DNA of 10,051 bases, from the NCBI GenBank assembly GCA_016219765.1, contig JACRKM010000055.1, forward strand, positions 1 to 10,051, given 5' to 3'. Shown in pieces: positions 1-5,599 of the stretch. The notes below the pieces were generated by a model. It saw only the letters and a program-made list of their open reading frames with translations. It made no database searches and was not told where the DNA came from. The DNA is from Candidatus Woesearchaeota archaeon. GTDB taxonomy: Archaea; Nanobdellota; Nanobdellia; Woesearchaeales; UBA11576. The position numbers and the translations under genes were made by a program. Position 1 is the stretch's first letter. Each line of letters begins with the position of its first letter.

Positions 1-4
1 CATT

Positions 5-340
5 CTACTCAATTTCAATGACGATCTTTCTTCCAACTTTTGAAATCGCAACGTCTTCGTTACCTTTCAAATGAAGCTCTTTCTCAATATCTATCGGAAT
101 TCTCAGGACTGTGCCGCGTGCGCTTTTACTTAACTTACGATGGAGTTTAAGCTGTTGTCCCCACAATCCCATCCGTTTTGCAATAGTGATCATTTTTTGA
201 CCTTCTTGCTCATCAATAAATTCTTCTCCACATTTATCACAACGAGTTCCTTTCACAACAAAAAAATAACCATCGAGATCAGTGATGATATCTTCTGTAG
301 AGATTATCTTTCCCGTTTTGCAGATGGGGCAGTTTTTCAT
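5..340 (-). CDS. MqsA/YgiT-type zinc-finger antitoxin with AbrB-like C-terminus
   Basis: Probable antitoxin of a type II toxin-antitoxin pair, 111 residues. The N-terminus has a zinc-ribbon pattern, C4-P-I-C7 and C34-D-K-C37, as in YgiT/MqsA-type antitoxins. The stretch from about residue 74 to 111 (RGTVLRIP, then KVGRKIVIEIE) looks like an AbrB/MazE swapped-hairpin DNA-binding domain rather than the HTH of classical MqsA. I chose the ATG at 340 because MKNCPICK is the usual beginning of this family; an in-frame ATG at 373 would add only the unrelated residues MHHWFPRRDSK, which lie inside the upstream gene. The start overlaps the stop of the upstream toxin-like frame by ATGA, which suggests translational coupling. 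By analogy it would bind its toxin and repress its own promoter. The family call is good; the AbrB-like tail is inferred from pattern only. Confidence 0.75.
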   Translation of the reverse strand: MKNCPICKTGKIISTEDIITDLDGYFFVVKGTRCDKCGEEFIDEQEGQKMITIAKRMGLWGQQLKLHRKLSKSARGTVLRIPIDIEKELHLKGNEDVAISKVGRKIVIEIE

Positions 341-585
341 TTTCGAGTCCCTCCTTGGGAACCAGTGATGCACAGCAGTTCTTCCTCAAGAGCATAATAG
401 ACGCTGATGATTTTCTTGAACCCTGCTTTTTGAACGTAAATCTCGAACTTCTCTTTGCCGACCTTGTCGATCTTGTATGCTTCGCGGATCGCTTCCCTCA
501 AGTCGTTGAAGTCCCAGCCCCACGGCCGCAGATAGTCAATAGCGAAATGCTTTGTCGTACGCAGCTTGGCATGAAGCCTGCCGAA
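337..585 (-). CDS. DUF4258/RelE-like toxin candidate, 5' end unclear
   Basis: This is an open frame of 82 codons ending in the TGA that overlaps the antitoxin start (ATGA). The protein reads ...TTKHFAIDYLRPWGWDFNDL, then LREAIREAYKIDKVGKEKFE, then IYVQKAGFKKIISVYY and ends ITGSQGGTRK. An N-terminal histidine, a 'gW..ddl.eai.ea' helix and paired beta strands recall the small DUF4258/RelE-fold toxins found beside YgiT-type zinc-finger genes. There is no in-frame ATG or GTG between the upstream stop (TGA at 586-588) and the conserved part. The choices are CTG at 564 (75 residues), TTG at 501, which would remove the conserved histidine region, or a one-base frameshift joining the frame to a GTG at 589. 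It could therefore be functional with a rare start or be decayed. It lies 21 bases after the regulator gene and may share its transcript. Family assignment is moderate; the nuclease role is inference. Confidence 0.5.
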   Translation of the reverse strand, partial: FGRLHAKLRTTKHFAIDYLRPWGWDFNDLREAIREAYKIDKVGKEKFEIYVQKAGFKKIISVYYALEEELLCITGSQGGTRK

Positions 586-606
586 TCACGACGACGTCCC
601 AAAAAC

Positions 607-1344
607 CTATTCAAACACCACCACATACTTCGTGTGGCCAGATTCTTTGGGCGAGTCACGCAGTTCTTTGACAAATGTGCGGCGCTTCAGTTTGCTGTCA
701 AAGACGGACTGAAAAATTCCTTCATCAAACGCGCAGAAATGGCGGCCGGATCCTTCCACGTCTTTGCAGTCATCAAATTGCTCTATCTCAAACATCAATG
801 GATTCTTATTGATGATATTGATTCTTCCGATCTTGTTGTCTTGCAAGAAGTGGCCGATTCCTTCTAGAACCGAATCAACATCAGAACCGGGAATTGTTTT
901 TGCAATCTCATCGCCAATCTTTTTTCCCATGTTTGCAAGCAGCTTCTGGTCTGTAACGCCTGTCTCGCACAGCATGCAGCGCATCGAACGAAACACAGCG
1001 CTCATATAGTTCTGAGAATTCACAAGGCCGGCATCTAGGCGAACCACATCATGCTCTTCGGCACGCTTTTGGGGTTTTGCGCGCTTACTCACCAAATGGC
1101 CATTGAGACGGTACACTTTCTTTCTGCGGTCTTCGGGAACGCTGATCTCTGCAACCACTGAAGAAAGCTTGAGGCGATCTATCTTTGATGAAAGAGTAGA
1201 TTTTGGAACTTTGAGTAAGTTCAAAAGCTCCGAAAAGCTCTTTTCAGACTGGTTCAGAAGCTCAAGAATAGAAAGCTCCACCTCATCGCCGATAACGATG
1301 ATCTCTCCATTCTTATTGAACAATCGATAATCATTGAGCGCCAC
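607..1344 (-). CDS. wHTH-V4R domain transcriptional regulator
   Basis: Predicted transcriptional regulator of 245 residues. Residues about 20-82 form an ArsR/MarR-like winged helix (LSILELLNQSEKSFSELLNL, then VPKSTLSSKIDRLK and a charged wing EDRRKKVYRL). Residues about 105-245 resemble a V4R (4-vinyl-reductase) sensor domain: the region from MRCMLCETG through GIGHFL to CAFDEGIFQSVF has the usual helices and glycine turns. The cysteines are C123 and C126 (CxxC) and C193 and C204. The final Cys pair that binds zinc in MopR/DmpR-type V4R domains is replaced (the end reads SPKESGHTKYVVVF), so a different metal or Fe-S site is possible. The start is GTG at 1344, about 26 nt downstream of a TTTAAATA box, which implies a leaderless mRNA. 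It is divergent from the gdhA-suf series and so could control it, though the ligand and target are inferred. Confidence 0.8.
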   Translation of the reverse strand: MALNDYRLFNKNGEIIVIGDEVELSILELLNQSEKSFSELLNLLKVPKSTLSSKIDRLKLSSVVAEISVPEDRRKKVYRLNGHLVSKRAKPQKRAEEHDVVRLDAGLVNSQNYMSAVFRSMRCMLCETGVTDQKLLANMGKKIGDEIAKTIPGSDVDSVLEGIGHFLQDNKIGRINIINKNPLMFEIEQFDDCKDVEGSGRHFCAFDEGIFQSVFDSKLKRRTFVKELRDSPKESGHTKYVVVFE

Positions 1345-1367
1345 AGGCTAAAATAAACAGGGAGTTT

Positions 1368-1375
1368 TATTTAAA
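1368..1375 (-). promoter_or_regulatory. TATA box of the V4R regulator (leaderless promoter)
   Basis: Read on the minus strand this is TTTAAATA, a good archaeal TATA box. Its centre lies about 26 nt before position 1345, where transcription would start at or next to the GTG codon at 1344, giving a leaderless transcript. A 7-bp inverted repeat, AAATAAA (1351-1357) and TTTATTT (1366-1372) with 8 bases between, overlaps the box. It could be an autoregulatory operator, but it is AT-rich and may be chance. Confidence 0.6.
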
Positions 1376-1421
1376 TATTGCGGTTTAAACGGTTTATGAA
1401 TGGTATAATAACTGCTCTACG

Positions 1422-1439
1422 GCCCATATAAACTTGGGC
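1422..1439. promoter_or_regulatory. Inverted repeat GCCCA-N8-TGGGC around a TATA-like core
   Basis: Perfect 5-bp arms GCCCA (1422-1426) and TGGGC (1435-1439) flank an 8-bp core containing TATAAA. A dimeric regulator bound here would cover a possible TATA box for rightward transcription. It stands between two divergent genes, one of which encodes a wHTH regulator, so it is a reasonable operator candidate. The arms are short and chance cannot be excluded. Confidence 0.35.
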
Positions 1440-1466
1440 AAATATTGGTTCAGTTTTTATGAACAA

Positions 1467-1483
1467 ATAAAAAGGTTTAAATA
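1467..1483 (+). promoter_or_regulatory. BRE/TATA element, likely gdhA-suf promoter
   Basis: TTTAAATA at 1476-1483 is preceded by a purine-rich BRE-like stretch (ATAAAAAGG), the typical archaeal arrangement. Transcription would start near 1505-1508, leaving a leader of about 140 nt before gdhA. It has the same TTTAAATA core as the divergent promoter. Confidence 0.55.
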
Positions 1484-1539
1484 GCGGTGAGGAAGAAAGG
1501 TGCAAGATACAGCGAGCGATATAGATACTGCAACAATCA

Positions 1540-1545
1540 TATATA
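1540..1545 (+). promoter_or_regulatory. Second TATA-like box before gdhA
   Basis: TATATA within CATATATACTATG would place a start near 1568 and a leader of about 75 nt. No clear purine-rich BRE precedes it, so I rank it below the box at 1476. Confidence 0.25.
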
Positions 1546-1630
1546 CTATGTTACATACAATAAGACAAAAAAAAGTGACAAGACTTTATCGCGTCAAGCT
1601 CATAAGAACGAAGAACAAACAATAACACAA

Positions 1631-1636
1631 AGAGGT
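1631..1636 (+). promoter_or_regulatory. Shine-Dalgarno site of gdhA
   Basis: AGAGGT ends 8 bases before the ATG at 1645. It decides this start over the out-of-frame ATG at 1640. Confidence 0.6.
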
Positions 1637-1644
1637 CGAATGCG

Positions 1645-2769
1645 ATGGTCGAATATGATAAGTTTGGTCCTGAGAAGATCCTTTCAGTGTATGACGCAAA
1701 GACCGGCATGAGGGGTTTTGTTGTCATTGATAACACTTCCCTTGGCCCTGCAAAAGGCGGGATCCGTATGACCGGCGACGTCACTATCGATGAGGTTGCT
1801 AAGCTGGCGCGCGCGATGACCTGGAAGTGCGCAATTGCAGAACTTCCTTTCGGTGGCGGAAAATCGGGCATCATCGCTGACACGCACAAAATAGATGACG
1901 CAAAAAAGCAGGAACTGATTACAGCATTCGCCGCAGCAGTCAGACCCGTATGCCCATCGCTCTACGTTGCAGCGCCTGACATCGGCACAACAAAAAGAGA
2001 GATGGAAACGTTCGCCAAATCAAATGGATCAAACAAGTCCTGCACAGGCAAACCAAAGACGATGTGCGAGGGCACTGCGTGCGGAATCCCGCATGAGCTC
2101 GGATCAACGGGATGGGGCGTGCATCATGCAACGCTTGTCGCACTCAAGCACCAGAAACGCGATCCAAAAAAGATCACGTTTGCTGTCGATGGTTTCGGAA
2201 ACGTAGGGTCATTTGCTGCAAAGTACCTTTCAGAGAACGGGGCAAAACTTGTCGCAGTTTCTGATTCAAAAGGCTGCGTGTACAATCCAGACGGCATCTC
2301 ATTCAAAGATCTTAATGCGGTCAAGAAAAAAACCGGGTCGGTCATCAATTACAAACCGGGAAATGTCCTCAAGTCAAGCGACACTCCAACCGTAGCATGT
2401 GATGTGTTCATCCCTGCGGCAAAGGCAGACGTCATCCATGCAAAAAACTGGAAAGACGTCAAAGCAACTCTCATCGTCGAAGGCGCAAACATTCCTATCG
2501 CGCATGACATCGAAGTTGAATTGCACAAAAAGGGCGTGCTTATCATTCCTGACTTTGTCGCAAACGCCGGGGGAGTGATCTCCTCGTACGTCGAATACAT
2601 CGGGGGGAGCGAAGACGACGTATTTCCGCTCATCGAGAAAAAGATCGTGCGCAACACGCAACTTGTGCTTGACACGATGACCAAAAAGAAGATCCCGCCG
2701 CGCGACGCCGCGATGCAGATCGCTATCGAACGCGTCAAAAAGGCAAAAAAATCCAACAACAGGAGGTAA
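1645..2769 (+). CDS. gdhA: Glu/Leu/Phe/Val dehydrogenase family, probably glutamate dehydrogenase
   Basis: NAD(P)-dependent amino-acid dehydrogenase, probably interconverting glutamate with 2-oxoglutarate and ammonium in the cytoplasm. GPAKGGIRM holds K37, K61 precedes the GGGK motif, and K73 lies in PFGGGKSG; these match K89, K113 and catalytic K125 of clostridial GDH. D112 (PDIGT) matches the catalytic Asp, T155 (STGWG) and S314 (ISSYVE) the glutamate side-chain site. Leucine dehydrogenases lack the K37 and S314 equivalents, so glutamate is favoured. The Rossmann motif is GFGNVG (183-188), with D207 at the end of the second strand. At 374 residues it lacks the usual longer GDH N-terminus and is closer to leucine dehydrogenase in length. 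A loop at 133-146 carries three cysteines. It heads the rightward series, and its last codons contain the ribosome site of the next gene. Confidence 0.88.
   Translation: MVEYDKFGPEKILSVYDAKTGMRGFVVIDNTSLGPAKGGIRMTGDVTIDEVAKLARAMTWKCAIAELPFGGGKSGIIADTHKIDDAKKQELITAFAAAVRPVCPSLYVAAPDIGTTKREMETFAKSNGSNKSCTGKPKTMCEGTACGIPHELGSTGWGVHHATLVALKHQKRDPKKITFAVDGFGNVGSFAAKYLSENGAKLVAVSDSKGCVYNPDGISFKDLNAVKKKTGSVINYKPGNVLKSSDTPTVACDVFIPAAKADVIHAKNWKDVKATLIVEGANIPIAHDIEVELHKKGVLIIPDFVANAGGVISSYVEYIGGSEDDVFPLIEKKIVRNTQLVLDTMTKKKIPPRDAAMQIAIERVKKAKKSNNRR
2761..2766 (+). promoter_or_regulatory. AGGAGG ribosome site inside the gdhA 3' end
   Basis: AGGAGG is formed by the last two Arg codons of gdhA, directly before its TAA, and lies 8 bases before the GTG at 2775. 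It supports that GTG as the true start and suggests that translation of the two genes is linked. Confidence 0.75.
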
Positions 2770-2774
2770 AGACC

Positions 2775-3374
2775 GTGCAATACTCGCAATCAACCCACGC
2801 GCAAGTCACTAAAGACATGATTATCGCAGATGTTGCAGCAAAATACCCTGCTTCTGTGCATGTCATGCTCTCTTATGGACTGCACTGCATAGGCTGCCAC
2901 GCAAACACTGCAGACTCCATCGAAGCAGGAGCGCTTCTGCACGGCATTGCGCCCGAAGAGATCGACACGATGATCGCTGAGATAAACAAAGCGATTGCAG
3001 CCAAACCTCCACAATTTTCTGCTGGTGCCGAAAGCGGCACAATGGAAGAAAACATCACCATCACCGAGCGGGCTGCGATAAAAGTAAAGGCGATGATGGA
3101 AACTGAAGGCGCAACTGGAAAAGGATTCCGCGTTCAAGTGGTTCCCGGTGGATGTTCCGGAATGTCCTATCACTTTGATTTCGACAACAAGAAAAACCCG
3201 GATGATGTTGTTTCAGTCCAGCATGGCTTGAATGTATTTATCGACAAGAACAGCCTCAGATTTGCCGGCGGCGCCACAATAGATTACGTAGAAACCCTGA
3301 AGGAATCGGGATTCAAGATCAGCAATCCAAAAGCAAAGGGCTCGTGCGGGTGCGGCAGTTCGTTCACGTTATAG
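2775..3374 (+). CDS. DUF1858 redox-disulfide domain fused to A-type Fe-S carrier (IscA/SufA/ErpA-like)
   Basis: A two-domain protein of 199 residues. Residues about 11-72 match the DUF1858 / hybrid-cluster-protein-associated redox disulfide domain: VTKDMIIADVAAKYP, then MLSYGLHCIGCH with C38 and C41 as a CxxC pair, then ALLHGIAPEEID. After a linker (about 78-92) comes an A-type carrier domain (about 93-199), beginning ITITERAAIKVKAMM, with the family cysteines C127 (PGGCSGMSY) and C191 and C193 (GSCGCGSSF). A-type carriers bind [2Fe-2S] or [4Fe-4S] clusters and pass them to target enzymes. The start is GTG with a strong ribosome site in the end of gdhA. An internal ATG at codon 90 sits just before the carrier domain and could give a carrier-only product, though I see no strong ribosome site. 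The DUF1858 cysteines could reduce or receive sulfur or clusters, which is inference. Confidence 0.9.
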   Translation: MQYSQSTHAQVTKDMIIADVAAKYPASVHVMLSYGLHCIGCHANTADSIEAGALLHGIAPEEIDTMIAEINKAIAAKPPQFSAGAESGTMEENITITERAAIKVKAMMETEGATGKGFRVQVVPGGCSGMSYHFDFDNKKNPDDVVSVQHGLNVFIDKNSLRFAGGATIDYVETLKESGFKISNPKAKGSCGCGSSFTL

Positions 3375-3417
3375 CCTGATTGGTAACCAGACTGGCGACT
3401 GAACAGACAAACACACA

Positions 3418-4020
3418 ATGGCTGAAATCACTAATGGCACACGCCTGCTTGAAAATATCTCTGACATCGCTAATCGCTTCGATCACGATGAGTACTTGGA
3501 ACGCATGAAGCTGATGGTCTTGCGCGTGCATAAGCACCACGATAACACACGAGTCGAACTGCGGCTCGCCAATGACCCGCGTGCTGCTGAACAGGAGCGC
3601 ATCTTTGCGAACGAACAGCAGGCACTGCAGCAACAGCGAACCTTTTCGCAACAAAAGGCAGCAGATACAGAAGAGCGACGAAGAACAACACACCAATTAT
3701 CAAAAAACAAAGCCGCTGCACAATACGAAGGCAGAGAAAAACTCATCCACAATTCAAAGATCATCTTCACGTGCAATTGCGGAAAGTCGTTCGCGTTGGG
3801 CCCAGAGCATGGCGACCATAACGGCAAAAGCAACGACTCCATACAGATAACATCATACGATGAAAGCAAGGAAGGAAAGTTTTCAAAAATCAACGAATAC
3901 GGTCTATTGGTCGATGCTCCATCAGCAATCGAAATTGCCAGCGCAGATTATTCAGGCGACTTGCCAAAAGCAAATTTCAGCACTGGCTACGATAAGCAGG
4001 ATGACAGCCAGGCAATGTAA
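3418..4020 (+). CDS. Unrecognised protein with charged Q-rich helix and CxC/HxxH motifs
   Basis: I do not recognise this 200-residue protein. Residues 8-50 look helical (LLENISDIANRF, then EYLERMKLMVLRVHKHH). Residues about 54-108 are very rich in Q, E, R, K and A and may form a long helix or coiled coil. Residues about 113-180 look like a small beta-rich domain beginning KIIFTCNCGKSFALGPEHGD, with C119, C121, H131 and H134 as possible metal ligands. The tail is polar. No signal peptide or membrane segment is seen. It starts 43 bases after the carrier gene, with no clear ribosome site, and ends 90 bases before sufB. Same strand and tight packing make it part of the suf series by context. A role in iron or sulfur handling, or as a scaffold partner, is possible but purely inferred. 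Confidence 0.7.
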   Translation: MAEITNGTRLLENISDIANRFDHDEYLERMKLMVLRVHKHHDNTRVELRLANDPRAAEQERIFANEQQALQQQRTFSQQKAADTEERRRTTHQLSKNKAAAQYEGREKLIHNSKIIFTCNCGKSFALGPEHGDHNGKSNDSIQITSYDESKEGKFSKINEYGLLVDAPSAIEIASADYSGDLPKANFSTGYDKQDDSQAM

Positions 4021-4030
4021 TACAGAACTA

Positions 4031-4078
4031 ATGAACATAAGATATACGAATATGAGTAAACAACATAACGAATATTGA
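4031..4078 (+). CDS. Possible 15-codon leader ORF before sufB
   Basis: A short frame (MNIRYTNMSKQHNEY, then TGA) lies between the unknown gene and sufB. It has no clear ribosome site, and its TGA falls at the base of a small hairpin. It is most likely chance and is listed as a weak possibility only. Confidence 0.12.
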   Translation: MNIRYTNMSKQHNEY

Positions 4079-4094
4079 GTGTACGAATGTACTC
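4077..4094 (+). promoter_or_regulatory. Small hairpin in the sufB leader
   Basis: GAGTGTA (4077-4083) and TGTACTC (4088-4094) can form a 7-bp RNA stem with two G-U pairs around a CGAA loop. It lies 16 bases before the sufB ATG and there is no ribosome site in this gap. It might be an mRNA processing or control element, but the evidence is structural only. Confidence 0.3.
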
Positions 4095-4110
4095 TACCAA
4101 CTAATTCATC

Positions 4111-5571
4111 ATGGAAATCGAACAAGAATTTTTGGTCGCCACTGAAGAGGACAAGAAACTTGCTGAAACAAAACAGCTTTCAGACTTCGCGATAGACCGC
4201 TCACGCTACGATGAAGCGAATAAGGACAATTCGGAATACATTGCAAAACCGGGCGTGAGCAGGGAACTCGTGATGGAGATCTCACGCCAAAAGTGCGAAC
4301 CTGACTGGATGCTGCAGAAAAGACTCAAGGCACTTGAGCTCTTTCTGGCAACGCCTATCCCGCAATGGGGACCGGACCTTTCCAAACTCGACCTTCAGAA
4401 GATCATATACTATGTCAAACCTAACGCAAAGGAATCAAAATCCTGGGACGAACTTCCTCCAGACATCAAGAAAACCTTCGAGCGCATCGGGATTCCAGAA
4501 GCAGAGCGAAGATCGCTATCCGGCGTGGGGGCACAATACGATTCAGGCATCGTCTATCACAATCTTAAGAAAGTGTGGGAGGACAAAGGCGTCATCTTCG
4601 AGAACATGGACGAAGCGGTCAAAAAGCATCCTGAGCTTGTTAAAAAATACTTCATGACGCGGTGCGTTCCCATCAATGACCACAAGTTCGTTATGCTGCA
4701 TGCCGCAGTCTGGAGCGGAGGCACTTTCATTTATGTCCCGCCAGGAGTCAAAGTCGATGTTCCACTCCAGGCATACTTTCGCATGAACGCAGAACGCGGA
4801 GGGCAATTCGAGCACACCCTCATCATCGCAGACAGCGGAAGTGAAGTGCATTACATCGAAGGATGCAGCGCACCACAATTCGAATCAAAATCATTACACG
4901 CGGGTTGCGTTGAACTATTCGTTCATGAAGGTGCACGCGTCCGCTATAGCTCAGTCGAAAACTGGAGCAAGAACACCTACAACCTCAACACCAAACGGGC
5001 CATCGTCGACAAGAACGGAGTCGTCGAATGGATCAACGGAAACCTTGGCAGCGGCTGCACAATGCTTTATCCATGCAGCGTGCTTCGCGGTGAAGGGGCG
5101 CGCTCCGACAGCCTGGGCATCGCATTTGCGGGCCCAGGACAAAACCAGGATACAGGCTCGAAAGTGATCCATGCAGCGCCAAACACGACATCGACGATCA
5201 GATCAAAAGGCATCAGCAAAGGCGGCGGCATCTCAAGCTATCGGGGATCATTGTGGGTGGCCAAGAATGCGCCCGGGTCAAAATCAAGCGTCGTGTGCGA
5301 TGCGTTGCTCATAGACGACAAGTCAACATCAAACACATACCCTTCGATGAAGATCGATACGAACAACGTCGATATCGCTCACGAAGCGCGCGTGGGAAAG
5401 ATCGGCGAGCAGGAGATATTTTATCTTATGAGCCGCGGGCTTTCCGAAGAACAGGCATTGCAGATGATCGTGAGCGGCTTCATCGAGCCAATCGTCAAGC
5501 AGCTCCCACTCGAATATGCGGTCGAACTCAACAAGCTCATCGAACTTGAGATGGAGAATGCGGTTGGATAA
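4111..5571 (+). CDS. sufB: Fe-S cluster assembly scaffold SufB
   Basis: SufB is the scaffold subunit of the SufBCD complex, on which sulfur and iron are joined into a cluster in the cytoplasm. At 486 residues it has the normal family length. The N-terminal region (SRELVMEISRQK, EPDWMLQKRLKALELF) and the beta-helix core (SGGTFIYVPPGVKVDVPLQ, GQFEHTLIIADSGSEVHYIE) are typical. The residues matching the E. coli active site are present: C396 in VVCDALL (C405 in E. coli) and H424-E425 in AHEARVGKIGE. The C-terminus FYLMSRGLSEEQA with GFIEPIVKQLP is the SufC-binding part. Further cysteines are C62, C185, C252, C266, C316 and C322. The ATG at 4111 has no ribosome site but gives the usual N-terminus. 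sufD follows after 28 bases. Confidence 0.97.
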   Translation: MEIEQEFLVATEEDKKLAETKQLSDFAIDRSRYDEANKDNSEYIAKPGVSRELVMEISRQKCEPDWMLQKRLKALELFLATPIPQWGPDLSKLDLQKIIYYVKPNAKESKSWDELPPDIKKTFERIGIPEAERRSLSGVGAQYDSGIVYHNLKKVWEDKGVIFENMDEAVKKHPELVKKYFMTRCVPINDHKFVMLHAAVWSGGTFIYVPPGVKVDVPLQAYFRMNAERGGQFEHTLIIADSGSEVHYIEGCSAPQFESKSLHAGCVELFVHEGARVRYSSVENWSKNTYNLNTKRAIVDKNGVVEWINGNLGSGCTMLYPCSVLRGEGARSDSLGIAFAGPGQNQDTGSKVIHAAPNTTSTIRSKGISKGGGISSYRGSLWVAKNAPGSKSSVVCDALLIDDKSTSNTYPSMKIDTNNVDIAHEARVGKIGEQEIFYLMSRGLSEEQALQMIVSGFIEPIVKQLPLEYAVELNKLIELEMENAVG

Positions 5572-5590
5572 CCATTATCATCGTCACGTT

Positions 5591-5597
5591 GGTGATC
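5591..5597 (+). promoter_or_regulatory. GGTGATC ribosome site of sufD
   Basis: GGTGATC is complementary to GATCACC in the conserved 3' end of archaeal 16S rRNA and lies just before the ATG at 5600. It fixes the sufD start there rather than at an in-frame ATG at 5516 inside sufB. A TCAC-GTTG-GTGA mini-hairpin (5584-5595) could partly mask it. Confidence 0.6.
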
Positions 5598-5599
5598 TC

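Larger units (their letters stand above)
1345..1644. other. Divergent control region between regulator and gdhA
   Basis: This 300-bp AT-rich stretch has no convincing gene and separates the divergent regulator and gdhA-suf series. It contains a TATA box for the leftward gene, at least two TATA-like boxes for the rightward genes, three GGTTTA copies (1382-1387, 1391-1396 and 1474-1479), the 8-bp palindrome GTTTAAAC (1383-1390) and an inverted repeat GCCCA-N8-TGGGC (1422-1439). If the box at 1476 is the main gdhA promoter, the leader is about 140 nt. I recognise no riboswitch or small RNA in it. Confidence 0.6.

Noticed and set aside
355..867. Rightward 170-codon frame opposite the toxin frame and the regulator
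   Set aside because: It is antisense to two better-supported leftward genes and shows no recognisable domain or promoter.
1345..1644. Possible tRNA, small RNA or riboswitch in the divergent region
   Set aside because: I found no cloverleaf, no T-loop consensus and no known aptamer pattern; only promoter-like and short repeat elements are visible.
1487..1711. Rightward 74-codon frame across the gdhA leader and gdhA start
   Set aside because: It overlaps the well-supported gdhA start in another frame, has no family likeness, and its composition (many K, R, Y, N) is that of AT-rich non-coding DNA.
2349..2793. Two leftward frames of about 140 codons opposite gdhA
   Set aside because: They are antisense shadows of the clearly conserved dehydrogenase, caused by its codon bias.
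3483..3893. Leftward 136-codon frame opposite the unknown 200-residue gene
   Set aside because: It has a random-looking serine/cysteine-rich composition, and the plus-strand frame fits the neighbouring genes in direction and spacing. Because the plus-strand gene is itself unrecognised, this is a judgement and not a proof.
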